A stretch of DNA of 64,000 nt from G965261055 sp965261055 [NCBI: Fibrobacteria bacterium] (lineage in GTDB: Bacteria; Fibrobacterota; Fibrobacteria; UBA11236). Both the position numbers and the translations under genes were made by a program. Shown piece by piece: positions 27,258 through 37,022 of the stretch; the stretch's first letter is position 1, and each line of letters opens with the position of its first letter. Location of the stretch: contig OZ253440.1 of assembly GCA_965261055.1 (NCBI GenBank), positions 1,302,001 through 1,366,000 of the forward strand, written 5' to 3'. The notes under the pieces were generated by a model. That model worked only from the letters and a program-made list of their open reading frames with translations. It searched no databases and had not been told where the DNA came from.

Positions 27258-28271
27258 TTGAAGAAATACGTTGTTAAAAGAATTGTATGGATGTTCCCAG
27301 TATTATTGGGAGTTTCTTTTATTATTTTTTCTTTTGTGCAATTTGTTCCTGGTGGTCCAATAGATCAAACTCTAGCAAAACTAAAAGGTTCAAATTCTCA
27401 TTTATCTCACATAGAATCAAAAACAATTACAGAAGAGGAACTTCAAATTATAGAAGCCTATTACGGTTTTGATAAACCTTTTTTAATACGCTATTTTAGT
27501 TGGTTAGCAAAAGTTCTTTGTTTTGATTTTGGTGAGTCGTATTCTTATGGAGAGCCTGTTTGGGAGATTGTTAAATCTAAATTCCCTATTTCTTTGTTTT
27601 TTGGTTTAGTGTCTTTCTTGTTATCGTATTTAATTTGCATTCCTCTGGGGGTGTTAAAAGCACTCAAACATGGAAGTTGGTTTGATTCTATTTCGTCTTT
27701 CATAGTTTTTTTAGGGTATGTTATTCCTAGCTATGCTTTAGGTATTGTACTGATTATTTTATTTTCAAGTCAACAATATTTGGATTGGTTTCCTTTGTCT
27801 GGGTTTGTATCTGAATCGTATTCAGAACTTAATTTTTTTGAAAAAATAATAGATATTGTTTGGCATATGTTTTTACCGATGATTTGTTATATGGTTGGTG
27901 AATTTGCTTTCTTAACTTTTTTGGTTAAAAACTCGGTTCTTGAAGAAATTAAATCTGAGTATGTTCGTTTTTCGATTTTAAAAGGTTCTTCTTTTTATTG
28001 GGCTGTATGGAGACACGCTTTAAAAAATGCTTTACTTCCTATCGCCACTCGTTTGGGGGAAGTCACAACAATTATGTTTACTGGAGCATTGTTAATAGAG
28101 AAAGTTTTTGATATTGACGGAATGGGGTTGTTAACATATAATGCAATGATTGATCGTGATTATAATATGGTGATGGCGGTTATTTTATGTACTAGTTTTT
28201 TAGTTTTATTAGGTCGATTAATCTCTGATATCTTATTTGTTTACATTGACCCTCGTATTCGTTTACAATAG
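27258..28271 (+). CDS. yejB: YejB-like peptide ABC transporter permease
   Basis: About 337 residues from the TTG at 27258 (giving MKKYVVKRIVWMFPVLLG). A TTG at 27234 would overlap the hydrolase and lacks similarity. Six membrane helices are visible. The early QFVPGGPIDQTLAKLKG segment is characteristic of YejB rather than generic DppB, and the EAA loop VRFSILKGSSFYWAVWRHALKNALLP (written in part) lies near residue 240. It should form the membrane channel with YejE. Confidence 0.92.
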   Translation: MKKYVVKRIVWMFPVLLGVSFIIFSFVQFVPGGPIDQTLAKLKGSNSHLSHIESKTITEEELQIIEAYYGFDKPFLIRYFSWLAKVLCFDFGESYSYGEPVWEIVKSKFPISLFFGLVSFLLSYLICIPLGVLKALKHGSWFDSISSFIVFLGYVIPSYALGIVLIILFSSQQYLDWFPLSGFVSESYSELNFFEKIIDIVWHMFLPMICYMVGEFAFLTFLVKNSVLEEIKSEYVRFSILKGSSFYWAVWRHALKNALLPIATRLGEVTTIMFTGALLIEKVFDIDGMGLLTYNAMIDRDYNMVMAVILCTSFLVLLGRLISDILFVYIDPRIRLQ

Positions 28272-28280
28272 AATATTGGT

Positions 28281-29321
28281 ATGAAGATGATTCATTTTAA
28301 AAAGTTATTCCTTTGGAGAAGTTCTCAAACTTTTTTGACTTTCAAAAAAGATAAACGGTCTTATTATTCTTTGTGGATTATGACAATTTTATTTTTGATT
28401 TCTTTGTTAAGTGAATGTGTCAGTAATGATAAGCCTTATATTGTATCTTATGAAGATAATCTCTATCTGCCTATGATTAAGTATTATCAACAAAAAGATT
28501 TTGGTGGAGAATATTCCACCGTACCTAACTATAGATTTTTGAATCAAAAATGGAAAAAAGAATCGTCTAAGAACTGGATGATCTTTCCTCCGATTCCTTA
28601 TGGTCCATTAGAAGCTGATTTAAGTTTAGAAGGCTTCCCCCCTTATCCGCCGTCTTTTAAACATTGGTTAGGTACAGACGCAATAGGACGGGATGTTCTA
28701 GCTAGATTACTTTATGGTTTTAGAATTTGTATGCTGTTCTCTTTGGGATTAACTTTTTCTGTAATTTTATTGGCAGTTTTAATTGGCGGTTTGCAAGGGT
28801 TTTTAGGAGGAAAGTGGGATTTCGTTTTAAGGCATTGCATTGAAGTTTGGTCGACTTTACCTTTACTCTATGTTGTCATGTTACTAGGTTCTTTTTTTGG
28901 TCGTTCATTTACTGTAATTCTATTGATACTGGCTGCTTTTTCGTGGATTAGTTTGTCTTATTATATGCGTAGTGAATTTCTAAAATTAAAGTCGATGTCT
29001 TTTATCAAAGCGGCTAAATTAATGAATGTTTCTGCTACTCAAATTTTTATGAGGCATATTATACCTAATGCATTAACTCCTGTTATTACATTTTTACCTT
29101 TTTTAATCGTAGGTGGAATAGGGTCTCTTACTGCCCTGGATTTTTTAGGGTTTGGCTTAAATCCTCCAACACCGTCGTGGGGTGAGATGATGCAACAAGG
29201 TTTAAAACACCTTTATGCACCATGGATTAGTTTAAGTGTTATCATTTTACTTTTGGCAACTTTATTGATGATTGCTTTTGTTGGAGAAAGTTTACGAGAG
29301 GCTTTCAATCCTAGGAAGTAG
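28281..29321 (+). CDS. yejE: YejE-like peptide ABC transporter permease
   Basis: A 346-residue DppC-type permease. After the first helix a long periplasmic insert contains FGGEYSTVPNYR and FPPIPYGPLEADL, the pattern of YejE rather than DppC, then the family motif HWLGTDAIGRDVLARLLYG (about 130). The EAA loop includes FIKAAKLMNVSATQIFMRH near 245. It follows yejB by 9 bp. No YejF-type ATPase is present in the window, so the transporter is incomplete here and must borrow or encode its ATPase elsewhere. Confidence 0.93.
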   Translation: MKMIHFKKLFLWRSSQTFLTFKKDKRSYYSLWIMTILFLISLLSECVSNDKPYIVSYEDNLYLPMIKYYQQKDFGGEYSTVPNYRFLNQKWKKESSKNWMIFPPIPYGPLEADLSLEGFPPYPPSFKHWLGTDAIGRDVLARLLYGFRICMLFSLGLTFSVILLAVLIGGLQGFLGGKWDFVLRHCIEVWSTLPLLYVVMLLGSFFGRSFTVILLILAAFSWISLSYYMRSEFLKLKSMSFIKAAKLMNVSATQIFMRHIIPNALTPVITFLPFLIVGGIGSLTALDFLGFGLNPPTPSWGEMMQQGLKHLYAPWISLSVIILLLATLLMIAFVGESLREAFNPRK

Positions 29322-29713
29322 GTAGATTATTTATAAACCTAGTCCTAGGTGCGGACTTTTAGATATATTCTAATTAATTAAAAAATTCGTTGAGAAGAGT
29401 AGAGCAATTCTTGTTCTTTAAATGTGTGTGTATTGTAACGATTTAAGCAATAAATAAAATCATAGTATGTCTTTGACTTATTCCATTAGTGTACGATTTT
29501 TTTAATTTTTCAAGAAATCTTACTCGTATATTTCTCTATTCTTAGAGGTATTCTTGAGGTTTGTTTGGTTTTATCTAATAAGGATAAGTAAAATTAAGAT
29601 TGAGTATTTAGGAGTAGATACCATAAATCAAGAATTATCAACTTTGGGTAAAATACTATTTATACAATGGATGCACGAATAGTCTTTTGAAGAAGCATCT
29701 TAGTTTAAACAAA
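29322..29713. other. gap after yejE
   Basis: 392 bp between convergent genes. No gene supported. One stretch near 29594-29680 reads IEYLGVDTINQELSTLGKIL before a stop and may be the last trace of a lost gene, perhaps where an ATPase gene would have been, but I cannot identify it. No clear terminator. Confidence 0.5.
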
Positions 29714-31801
29714 TTACTTTCTTTTAGAAAGATCCTTAATCATAAATTTGGCGTCGGTGATTAAAGGGCAATTAGGATATTTTTCCATCAATCTTTTAAA
29801 ACCATTAATAGCAACCTCGTTTTCTTTATATATATCTGTTTTGATATAACTAATCATAAATTGTGATTGGCAATTAAAGCGACTCGCAGGGAATAAGTAA
29901 AGAAGACGACGATATTCTGCTAGTGCATTATAGTGTTCTTTATTGTGGAAATAAATTCTAGCGAGCTGGTAAGAAATGGAATCCTGCAAGTTTTGGTGTA
30001 GGGTAAAGCTTTGGGCTGTTTTATAATATGTGATTGCTTGTTGAAAGTTATCCTTTTCTATAGAAGCAATCGCTAATTTTATCAGCGAAGGAATAGATGT
30101 TGGTACTAAAGTGCTATCAATAATGTTAACAGGAATTTTGGAAGAAAGATTTTTGATGAGTTGCTTTTTGAGTAAGTGTAAATAATCTTTTTTGATGCGG
30201 AAAAATATACTAGGAAGGGATGCTTTTAGTGAAAGTTGTTTTGAATCTAAACCGTAGTTTTCAGGTTTTGTATGGTATTCAATTTTAAACATTTGTTTAG
30301 GAATTAGGTTAAATAATATTAAATCAATAGGATCAACTTGTCCTACAGAAGAGATTCTTTTAGTGATAAAAACTTCTTTATTTCCGTTAAAAATTCTACT
30401 TAAATCTTGATTTGTAAAACCATAGGCTTCAACTAGATTTTCTTTTAAATAGATGTTTCCCCAGTATTCTTCAACTAATTTTTTTATTGAATACTTATAC
30501 ATTTCTAAATCATCAAAATTAAGCTTTTTTAATTTTTTTACAGCTGCTTTATAAATGACAAGCTCTTTTAAAGTATTATTCCTATTTAAGGTTTTCTTTT
30601 CTAAAGGGGATAGTGTATTAAAAAAATCTTGATAGTTTCTTTCTGTAATAATACCGTCTTTATAGCTAGCTAAAGGTTGATCTATATTTAAGGTTGTTTC
30701 TTGTTCTAAAAGTTGTCTTTCTATTTTTCTATAAACACGATCCAGAGGTTTTTGTTGTCTAGGTTTGTAACGATTGGAAGCAAACAAATACCATGTTTTT
30801 GTTTTAATATTTTGGATAGCGGACGTCATTACAAATTTAGTTGTTTCTGTTTTAAGACTTTGAAAATATGTAAAGATTTGTGGAATCAATCCAAGACCAT
30901 TTGGAAGACTATGACCTTCTTTTACAAATCCTAAATTACCACTTACAGGCATCCCGAGTTGCAACGATTTTTTCTGGAATTCTTTTAAATTAGAAATAGA
31001 TTCTCTAATTTTTTCTAAACTTTTTTTTGAACTCCCTTCAATATAAAAAGTATGAAAAGAGGGTTTTGTTTGATAGTTTTTAAGATTTGAGAAATACTCC
31101 TTCATTACAACTTGACTATCAAGTTGGGTGGGTGGTTTAATAAATCTAAAATCAACTTCTTGTAAAAGTTCTTCATCAAAGCTTTTAGTAAAATTCTTTT
31201 GTACATATTCAGCAAATACATGTCGTTTAAATTTGTGGACGGTTTTAGCATTTAAAGGTTGTACAATCGTATCAGAATCTATAATTATTGAAATGTATTG
31301 TTTATATTTTGGTAATTGGTATAGAGAGTCGTAATTGATATTGTGAGCAATGAATTCTTCGGCAGTTAACTTTAATGAATATTCGAAATAAAAAGGTTCA
31401 GGCATGTTCCAATCTAAAGAAATTTTAGATTTATCAAGATTTGCATGATATTGGCGTAGTGTTTTAAGAGGTATTTTTTTAGATAGATAATAGTAACGAT
31501 TTAAGAAATGATAAGAAAATACCTCTTTGATAAGGTTAAGCTTGATATTGTTAAGTGTTTCTTTATGTGTATTTTTGTTTTTGGCAGACAAAAACAAAAG
31601 CTTTCTGTATATGATTGAATCTAAATACTTTTTTTGAATCTCTGTAGTGGGATTAATCTTGAAATGTGTTACAAAATGTTGGGAGTAAAGATCATTTTGT
31701 GTAATCTTTTCCTTTCCTACGGTTGCAATATTTTCAGACTTACTGCACTGAAGGATAGAAAGCGATAAAAGAAGTATAGTAATAGAATAAAGTATTTTCA
31801 T
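29714..31801 (-). CDS. large PpiC-type peptidyl-prolyl isomerase lipoprotein with TPR-like tail
   Basis: A 695-residue envelope protein. The N-terminus (ILLLSLSILQC19) is a lipoprotein signal. An N-terminal VGKEKITQNDLYSQ segment is typical of SurA/PrsA proteins. A weak PpiC rotamase region lies around residues 240-350 (FVKEGHSLPNGLG and nearby). The last 120 residues carry tetratricopeptide-like helices (DNFQQAITYYKTAQSF, HYNALAEYRRLLYLFP, ENEVAINGFKRLMEKYPNCP), as in outer-membrane assembly proteins. It probably helps fold or escort exported proteins. The exact isomerase activity is uncertain. Confidence 0.75.
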   Translation of the reverse strand: MKILYSITILLLSLSILQCSKSENIATVGKEKITQNDLYSQHFVTHFKINPTTEIQKKYLDSIIYRKLLFLSAKNKNTHKETLNNIKLNLIKEVFSYHFLNRYYYLSKKIPLKTLRQYHANLDKSKISLDWNMPEPFYFEYSLKLTAEEFIAHNINYDSLYQLPKYKQYISIIIDSDTIVQPLNAKTVHKFKRHVFAEYVQKNFTKSFDEELLQEVDFRFIKPPTQLDSQVVMKEYFSNLKNYQTKPSFHTFYIEGSSKKSLEKIRESISNLKEFQKKSLQLGMPVSGNLGFVKEGHSLPNGLGLIPQIFTYFQSLKTETTKFVMTSAIQNIKTKTWYLFASNRYKPRQQKPLDRVYRKIERQLLEQETTLNIDQPLASYKDGIITERNYQDFFNTLSPLEKKTLNRNNTLKELVIYKAAVKKLKKLNFDDLEMYKYSIKKLVEEYWGNIYLKENLVEAYGFTNQDLSRIFNGNKEVFITKRISSVGQVDPIDLILFNLIPKQMFKIEYHTKPENYGLDSKQLSLKASLPSIFFRIKKDYLHLLKKQLIKNLSSKIPVNIIDSTLVPTSIPSLIKLAIASIEKDNFQQAITYYKTAQSFTLHQNLQDSISYQLARIYFHNKEHYNALAEYRRLLYLFPASRFNCQSQFMISYIKTDIYKENEVAINGFKRLMEKYPNCPLITDAKFMIKDLSKRK

Positions 31802-31883
31802 AAATCATTAAAGTTAAATATTAGAAGTACAAAAGATAAAAAACAATTATACCAAATATTCAATAAATACTACTTTTGTATTT

Positions 31884-33587
31884 ATGAAAGTGAGTCAATT
31901 ATTTGTAAGAACCTTACGAGAAGCCCCTACAGGAACGGAGCTTGTTAGTCATTCATTTTTATTAAGAGGTGGCTACATTAAGCAACTTGCATCTGGCTTG
32001 TACCATACTATGCCTTTAGGTAAAAAAATTCTAAATAAAATAGAAAATCTAATACGGGATGAAATGAACTCTCTTGGTGGACAAGAAGTTGATTTGCCTT
32101 TAGTACAAACAGCCGAATTGTGGAAAGAGTCTCGGCGTTATGATCTTATTGGAGATGAGTTAGTCCGTTTTAAAGATAGAAGCAATCAAGAAATGGTTTT
32201 AGCGATGACTCACGAAGAAGCGATGACTCATTTGTGTAACAACACTTTGGTTTCCTATAGACAGCTTCCTGTGATGCTTTATCAGGTTAAACTTAAATTT
32301 AGAGATGAACTAAGATCTAGAGGTGGTCTTGTGCGTGTGCGTGAGTTTGTTATGAAAGACGCTTATAGTTTTCATGAATCTGAAGAAAGTTTAGATGAAT
32401 ATTATCATGAAATGTATAAAGTGTATCAACGGATTTTTAGGAAGGTTGGACTAAATCCTATTATTGTTGAATCTAATTCAGGAATTATGGGTGGACGACG
32501 GGTTTCTCACGAATACATGTTGGAGTGTGAACATGGAGAAGATTATCTTATTCTGTCTGAAGACGGAAAATATCGAGCAAACCAAGAAATAGCGGTATTT
32601 AATCGTGAAAGTGAGAAAACTCCTGTGTTAGAATTGAGAGAAGTCAAAACTCCAAATCAAAAAACTACTGATGAAGTTAGTTCCTTTTTGGGTTTAAAAC
32701 CTAAGCAAATAATGAAATGTGTATTCTTTCAAAATCAAAAGCGTTTGATTACAGTTCTGTTAAGAGGTGATTTAGAAGTAAGCTTAATTAAAATAAAAAA
32801 TTATTTAGGTTTATCTGACTTAAAACTTGCGGATGAAAAATTAATTTATCAAAATGGCTTTGTAGTTGGATTTGCTGGACCTATTGGAATAAAACAATCC
32901 AAGGACAACCTTGTTTTAGTTGATATTTCTATTGAAGAGGGAACGAATTTTGTTACAGGGTTGAATAAAATAGATTATCACTATAAGAATGCTAATTTTC
33001 CTAGAGATTTTTCGAGTTCTTCGGTAGGTGATTTTGCGATGGCAAAAGAAGGTTATCTGTGTATAGACTCTAATTCGCATTTGGTTGTGAAGAAAGGAAT
33101 TGAAATAGGAAATATTTTTAAATTAGGGCAGAAATTTTCTCAACTTGCAAAGGCTGAATTTTTGGATGCAAAAGGAGTATCTAAATCATTTACAATGGGT
33201 TGTTATGGTATTGGTATTGGGAGATTGATGGCATCTGTGGTAGAAAATAGTCATGATGATTACGGCCCAATTTGGCCTAAATCTATTACTCCTTATCATG
33301 TGCATTTGTTACACTTGGGGGAAGACTCTGAAATTATTCAAAAAACGGAATCCCTTTATCAAGAACTTAAAAGACATCATTTAGATGTTCTGTATGATAA
33401 TAGGAATGAACATCCTGGAGTGAAATTTAAAGATGCTGATCTTTGGGGAATCCCTGTGAGAATTACTATTTCAAAGAAATCGTTAGCTGAAAATAAATGC
33501 GAATATAAAATTAGAGGCGAAAAATCTTTTGAAAAAGTGGATTTAGATCAAGTACTAAGCTTGGTATTACAAGAGTATTCAGAATAA
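31884..33587 (+). CDS. proS: prolyl-tRNA synthetase (bacterial type)
   Basis: A 567-residue class II aminoacyl-tRNA synthetase. Motif 1 region GLYHTMPLGKKILNKIENL (about 38), motif 2 LKFRDELRSRGGLVRVREF (about 137) and motif 3 GCYGIGIGRLMASVVE (about 437) are all present. Between motifs 2 and 3 sits the YbaK-like editing insertion, marking the bacterial type. The C-terminal anticodon-binding domain begins near 465. TACTTTTG lies 6 bp before the ATG, but no strong ribosome site is visible. Confidence 0.98.
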   Translation: MKVSQLFVRTLREAPTGTELVSHSFLLRGGYIKQLASGLYHTMPLGKKILNKIENLIRDEMNSLGGQEVDLPLVQTAELWKESRRYDLIGDELVRFKDRSNQEMVLAMTHEEAMTHLCNNTLVSYRQLPVMLYQVKLKFRDELRSRGGLVRVREFVMKDAYSFHESEESLDEYYHEMYKVYQRIFRKVGLNPIIVESNSGIMGGRRVSHEYMLECEHGEDYLILSEDGKYRANQEIAVFNRESEKTPVLELREVKTPNQKTTDEVSSFLGLKPKQIMKCVFFQNQKRLITVLLRGDLEVSLIKIKNYLGLSDLKLADEKLIYQNGFVVGFAGPIGIKQSKDNLVLVDISIEEGTNFVTGLNKIDYHYKNANFPRDFSSSSVGDFAMAKEGYLCIDSNSHLVVKKGIEIGNIFKLGQKFSQLAKAEFLDAKGVSKSFTMGCYGIGIGRLMASVVENSHDDYGPIWPKSITPYHVHLLHLGEDSEIIQKTESLYQELKRHHLDVLYDNRNEHPGVKFKDADLWGIPVRITISKKSLAENKCEYKIRGEKSFEKVDLDQVLSLVLQEYSE

Positions 33588-33612
33588 ATTTTGAATAGAA
33601 TTTATTTCAAAT

Positions 33613-33647
33613 AAAAAAGGCATTGGTCTTTTAAAACGGTCTTTTTT
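33613..33647 (+). terminator. probable terminator after proS
   Basis: AAAAAAGGC pairs with GTCTTTTTT (one G-U) around a 17-nt loop, 25 bp after the proS stop, and ends in a T-run. Confidence 0.5.
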
Positions 33648-33675
33648 CTTATTGTATCTAATATCAGTTTATGAT

Positions 33676-33891
33676 CTATTTGTATGCTTTGCCTTGTATA
33701 ATCGTTATTATAGCCTTTATAATAATAGAAGTTTCGTTATTATAGTATTTATTCGTTCCTCTTTTACTGCTATATGGATTAGTATTACCATAATACGAAT
33801 AATGACCAGTAACAGTGCTATTTGAATTAATTCTATAATGGGGATGCCAAAATTTTATCTGCTTCTGGCATGTCATTAGATTGGATATCAA
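33676..33891 (-). pseudogene. fragment of a small secreted protein with the PHYR...GNTNPY motif
   Basis: A 71-codon frame containing HPHYRINSNSTV and GNTNPYSSKRGTN. This matches the widespread C-terminal motif of small secreted or phage-associated proteins (V-x-P-H-Y-R-T/S...G-N-x-N-P-Y-T-G-K-x-G-T). The usual upstream part (G-Y-x-R-K-D-G-T-x-V) is missing and replaced by unrelated codons, so this is probably a relic. Confidence 0.45.
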
Positions 33892-33988
33892 TAATAAAAC
33901 ATGTTTTAAGAGAGTTATACCGGTGTGCTTAACTTTTTTTAGAATCTATTTAACTACTTTTTATGTTTACTTAAACAAGAACAGTAGA

Positions 33989-34849
33989 ATGAATAGAAAT
34001 GATTTTATTTTAGAACCAACAGCTTCAATGGTTGTAGAAATGTCTAAACCCATATACCATAATACTCCTTTATTGAAAGAATTTATTGATGCCTTTGATT
34101 TACGCAGTGGAAAAGAATTAGTAGAAGAATGCAGAAAGATCACGCCTCTCTGTGATCAAATTTTATTAAATCGCAAATTTTGGGTACACGATCAAGTAGT
34201 GGAGGTTTTAGATAGACATTCGCAAGCTATGCAAATTGTTCTTTTAGCTGGAGGAAAAACGCCTTTGTCTTTTCAATGCCTATTAAGTCGCTCAGAAAGA
34301 ATTAAACATATTTACGAAGTCGATCTCACTAGCCTATCCGATAAAGAAGAACTTTCTCAAAAACTTAACCCTAAATTAGCTCAAAAAATTTCTTTTTTGC
34401 AATATGATTTAAATCAAAATGATTGGTTAGAAGCAATCATTGACATAGGCTTTGACAAAATAACGCCCACTGTATTTATCATGGAAGGAATTTCTTATTA
34501 TTTAACTTCTCAATGTTTACAAAATGTGATTAAAACGATACAACAAGAGACATCTCAAGCCTTGATTTGTATTGATTTTAAATACCCTAAAGAGAATAAC
34601 GCAAACACAGAAAACGAAAAAGCACAAAACCAAATTTTTGAGTTTATTCAAAAAGTCTGTCAGCTAGACTTTATCACCTCTTATACACCATCTAGTTTAG
34701 AAAATCTATTGAAAGGATTAGCTACAGATTTTCAATATACCGCAATGGATGAAGTAGAAAAAAAGAGAACTGGCACGCAACATTTTTTTTCTATCCAAGA
34801 TAGAGAACTCATTGGTCTTTTGTGTTTTTCGGTAATGGCTTTGTCATAA
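33989..34849 (+). CDS. LCM-family SAM-dependent O-methyltransferase
   Basis: About 286 residues from the ATG at 33989. Earlier in-frame codons overlap a relic and look non-coding. The fold of the leucine-carboxyl/polyketide O-methyltransferase family is recognisable: ITPLCDQILLNRKFWVHDQVV (abridged, about 50), IVLLAGGKTPLSFQCL (SAM loop region, about 75), YEVDLTSLSDKE (about 105) and TVFIMEGISYYLT (about 160), where E-G-x-x-Y-Y is the family signature. The substrate is unknown. Codons use C and G at third positions more than neighbours, and the gene stands alone between relic-bearing gaps, which would fit a recent arrival. Confidence 0.82.
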   Translation: MNRNDFILEPTASMVVEMSKPIYHNTPLLKEFIDAFDLRSGKELVEECRKITPLCDQILLNRKFWVHDQVVEVLDRHSQAMQIVLLAGGKTPLSFQCLLSRSERIKHIYEVDLTSLSDKEELSQKLNPKLAQKISFLQYDLNQNDWLEAIIDIGFDKITPTVFIMEGISYYLTSQCLQNVIKTIQQETSQALICIDFKYPKENNANTENEKAQNQIFEFIQKVCQLDFITSYTPSSLENLLKGLATDFQYTAMDEVEKKRTGTQHFFSIQDRELIGLLCFSVMALS

Positions 34850-35297
34850 GTAAAAACATTAATTTTCAATTTACTTACAATAATAGTGTTGATAACTCTT
34901 CTAAAATCGTTTGTTTTATTTTGTTTCACTAGTTTTTAGAAAGACTCTTTCATATTTTTTAGTTCGTTTTCCAGTTGGAGAAAATTGAGGTATTGGTGAC
35001 CAGTCCAATTTTTAAAAAATTTGTTTCATTCTTAATTTTAAAATCTTTCTAACCTTTTACATAACTTGTTAAAAGTGTAAATCAGAGTATTCAGTTTTTA
35101 AAGTTTATATTTCTCATACTTTCTCCTTTGTTTATTTTGGAATGACTTATTTGTAACTATAAAATGAAAATTACAATTATGTAATTGCCTTATCAATGAT
35201 TACGACTTTGAGCAGTTTATGTATTTATTTTAACATAACACTTGTTGCATTTTTAAAGATGCTTCATAGTCTATTGATACTTTATAAAGTGAGCCAT
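34850..35297. other. gap with a decayed minus-strand frame
   Basis: 448 bp without an intact gene. On the minus strand a strong ribosome site (AAAGGAGAAAG) precedes an ATG at 35117 that stops after eight codons. Frames below it keep short protein-like runs (NWTGHQYLNFLQLENELKNM, and WSPIPQFSPTGKRTKKYE in another frame), so a dead gene is likely. I do not recognise it. Confidence 0.4.
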
Positions 35298-36329
35298 TTA
35301 ACTTTGATTTGTTTTATAGACTAATTGCCCACAAGCACCACCAATATCCCGACCAAGGTTTTTTCGAATTGTTACTAAAAGCCCATGTTCTATAAGGCGA
35401 TTTTTAAAGTTCTTAACATTGTGCTTAGAGCTTTGTTCGTGTTTAGATTCTGTTTGATTGTAAACAATTAGGTTGATTTGGAATAGATAATGTAAAGAAA
35501 AAGAACGAATATAATTAGCTAGATGAAGAGCATCTTGTATAGAATCGTTTTCACCTTGTATTAAAATATACTCAATGAAAATTTTGCGTTTATTGTTTAG
35601 AGTTATTTCTTCTAAGGTTGAATGTAAGTCTTCTAAGTTGTAACGATTATTAATCGGCATCAGTTTTTGTCTAGATTCATTTGTCGCACTATGTAAGGAA
35701 ACGGCTAAATTAACTTGAGGAAAGGTGTTGGCAAGTTCTTTTAGTTCAGGTATAAGTCCTGAAGTTGAAACTGAAATATGACGAGATGCAAAACTAAAAA
35801 AATCTGGGTTTGTTAATGCTTCTAAACTATTGAAAATCGCTTGTTTATTATGTAGTGGTTCTCCCATTCCCATGTAAACAATGTTGTTTAATTTATTCAG
35901 TTTGTATTCTTTAATGTATTGTAGCCAAAATAAAACTTGGTCTGTAATTTCTTCACTTGTGAGATGGCGGATTAAGCCCATAGTTCCTGTTGCACAAAAT
36001 GTACAACCTAAGGCACAGCCGACTTGAGAACTGACGCACACTGTCCACAATCCTGTTTTCGGGCTCATTAACACAGTTTCAATTCTATTTCCATCAGAGA
36101 GTTTGAGAAGAGCTTTGTAGCAATTTTTTTCTTTTGAAATAAATACTTTTTCTACTGTAAATTGTAGAATAGATTGATTTTCAAGTTTAGCTCTTATGTC
36201 TTTTTTCAGAGTTGAAAGGGATGTAAAGTTTGAGATGTGCTCTTGGAAGATCGCTCTGCGTAATTGTTTATAGCGAAAAGGTTCTATATTTAGTTTTTCC
36301 CATAAGGTTTGCAGTCTTTCTGAGTCCAT
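35298..36329 (-). CDS. rlmN: dual-specificity rRNA/tRNA adenine-C2 methyltransferase RlmN
   Basis: A 343-residue radical-SAM methylase for 23S rRNA A2503 and tRNA A37. The cluster motif CALGCTFCATG (C-x3-C-x2-C, about residue 105) is intact, as are MGMGEPLHN (about 150), VSTSGLIPEL and the C-terminal IRKNLGRDIGGACGQL with the second catalytic cysteine. Full length. It follows gph on the same strand with a 39-bp gap. Confidence 0.97.
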   Translation of the reverse strand: MDSERLQTLWEKLNIEPFRYKQLRRAIFQEHISNFTSLSTLKKDIRAKLENQSILQFTVEKVFISKEKNCYKALLKLSDGNRIETVLMSPKTGLWTVCVSSQVGCALGCTFCATGTMGLIRHLTSEEITDQVLFWLQYIKEYKLNKLNNIVYMGMGEPLHNKQAIFNSLEALTNPDFFSFASRHISVSTSGLIPELKELANTFPQVNLAVSLHSATNESRQKLMPINNRYNLEDLHSTLEEITLNNKRKIFIEYILIQGENDSIQDALHLANYIRSFSLHYLFQINLIVYNQTESKHEQSSKHNVKNFKNRLIEHGLLVTIRKNLGRDIGGACGQLVYKTNQS

Positions 36330-36368
36330 AAATAATATTCTAGATAAGTGAACTTAATAAGAGAAACT

Positions 36369-37022
36369 TTAAAAAAAAGATTTAACTTCAGTAAAAGTTT
36401 GACAGTGGTAGGTCGGTTTTTTTTCTAAAATAAGGTTTGTATTTGAGATTCCTCCACCTAAAATAGCAATTGAAGAAATTCCTGCATTATGTGCGAAGGA
36501 TATATCTGGAGCTCCATCACCAATCATAACAATATTCTCTTTGGGCATAGGAAAGCTTTTTAAGATGATATCTAAAGCCTGGGGATTGGGTTTTTTCACA
36601 GATAAAGTGTCTCCACCAATGACTTTTTTAAAAAAAAGGCTTAAATTAAGGTGATGTAATATCTTATAGGTATAGATTTCATTTTTATTTGTGAGTAAAA
36701 TATGAATTAAATCTGATTGGGATGATAAAAAATCGGTAACACCATCATAACACTGAACATTTTTTGTACACTGTTTTAAATGGTGTTTTTCAAAGCAAGC
36801 TAAAGTTTCATTTATACTTCTTGTATCGTTTTTAAGCTTGAAGGGTATGCATTGTTGAATTAAATTGGTCATACCCCAACCAATTTTTTCCAAAACAGCT
36901 TCTAATGATAATACAGGAAAACCCATTTGTTTTAGAGCTACATTAATAGAAATAGAAATATCCTTTCGACTGTCAACGAGTGTTCCATCAAGATCAAAAA
37001 TAGCGATTTTAAATTTATTCAT
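36369..37022 (-). CDS. gph: HAD-family phosphatase, phosphoglycolate-phosphatase-like
   Basis: About 217 residues. Motif I is FDLDGTLVDSRKD with nucleophile and acid/base aspartates, motif II LLTNKNE (about 115), motif III lysine in KKPNPQALD (about 145) and motif IV MIGDGAPDISFAHNAG (about 168). This is the Gph/PGP-like pattern with a helical cap. I chose ATG 37022 because AAAGAAG precedes it. ATG 37037 would add five residues. Substrate specificity in this family is broad, so the symbol is tentative. Confidence 0.85.
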   Translation of the reverse strand: MNKFKIAIFDLDGTLVDSRKDISISINVALKQMGFPVLSLEAVLEKIGWGMTNLIQQCIPFKLKNDTRSINETLACFEKHHLKQCTKNVQCYDGVTDFLSSQSDLIHILLTNKNEIYTYKILHHLNLSLFFKKVIGGDTLSVKKPNPQALDIILKSFPMPKENIVMIGDGAPDISFAHNAGISSIAILGGGISNTNLILEKKPTYHCQTFTEVKSFF

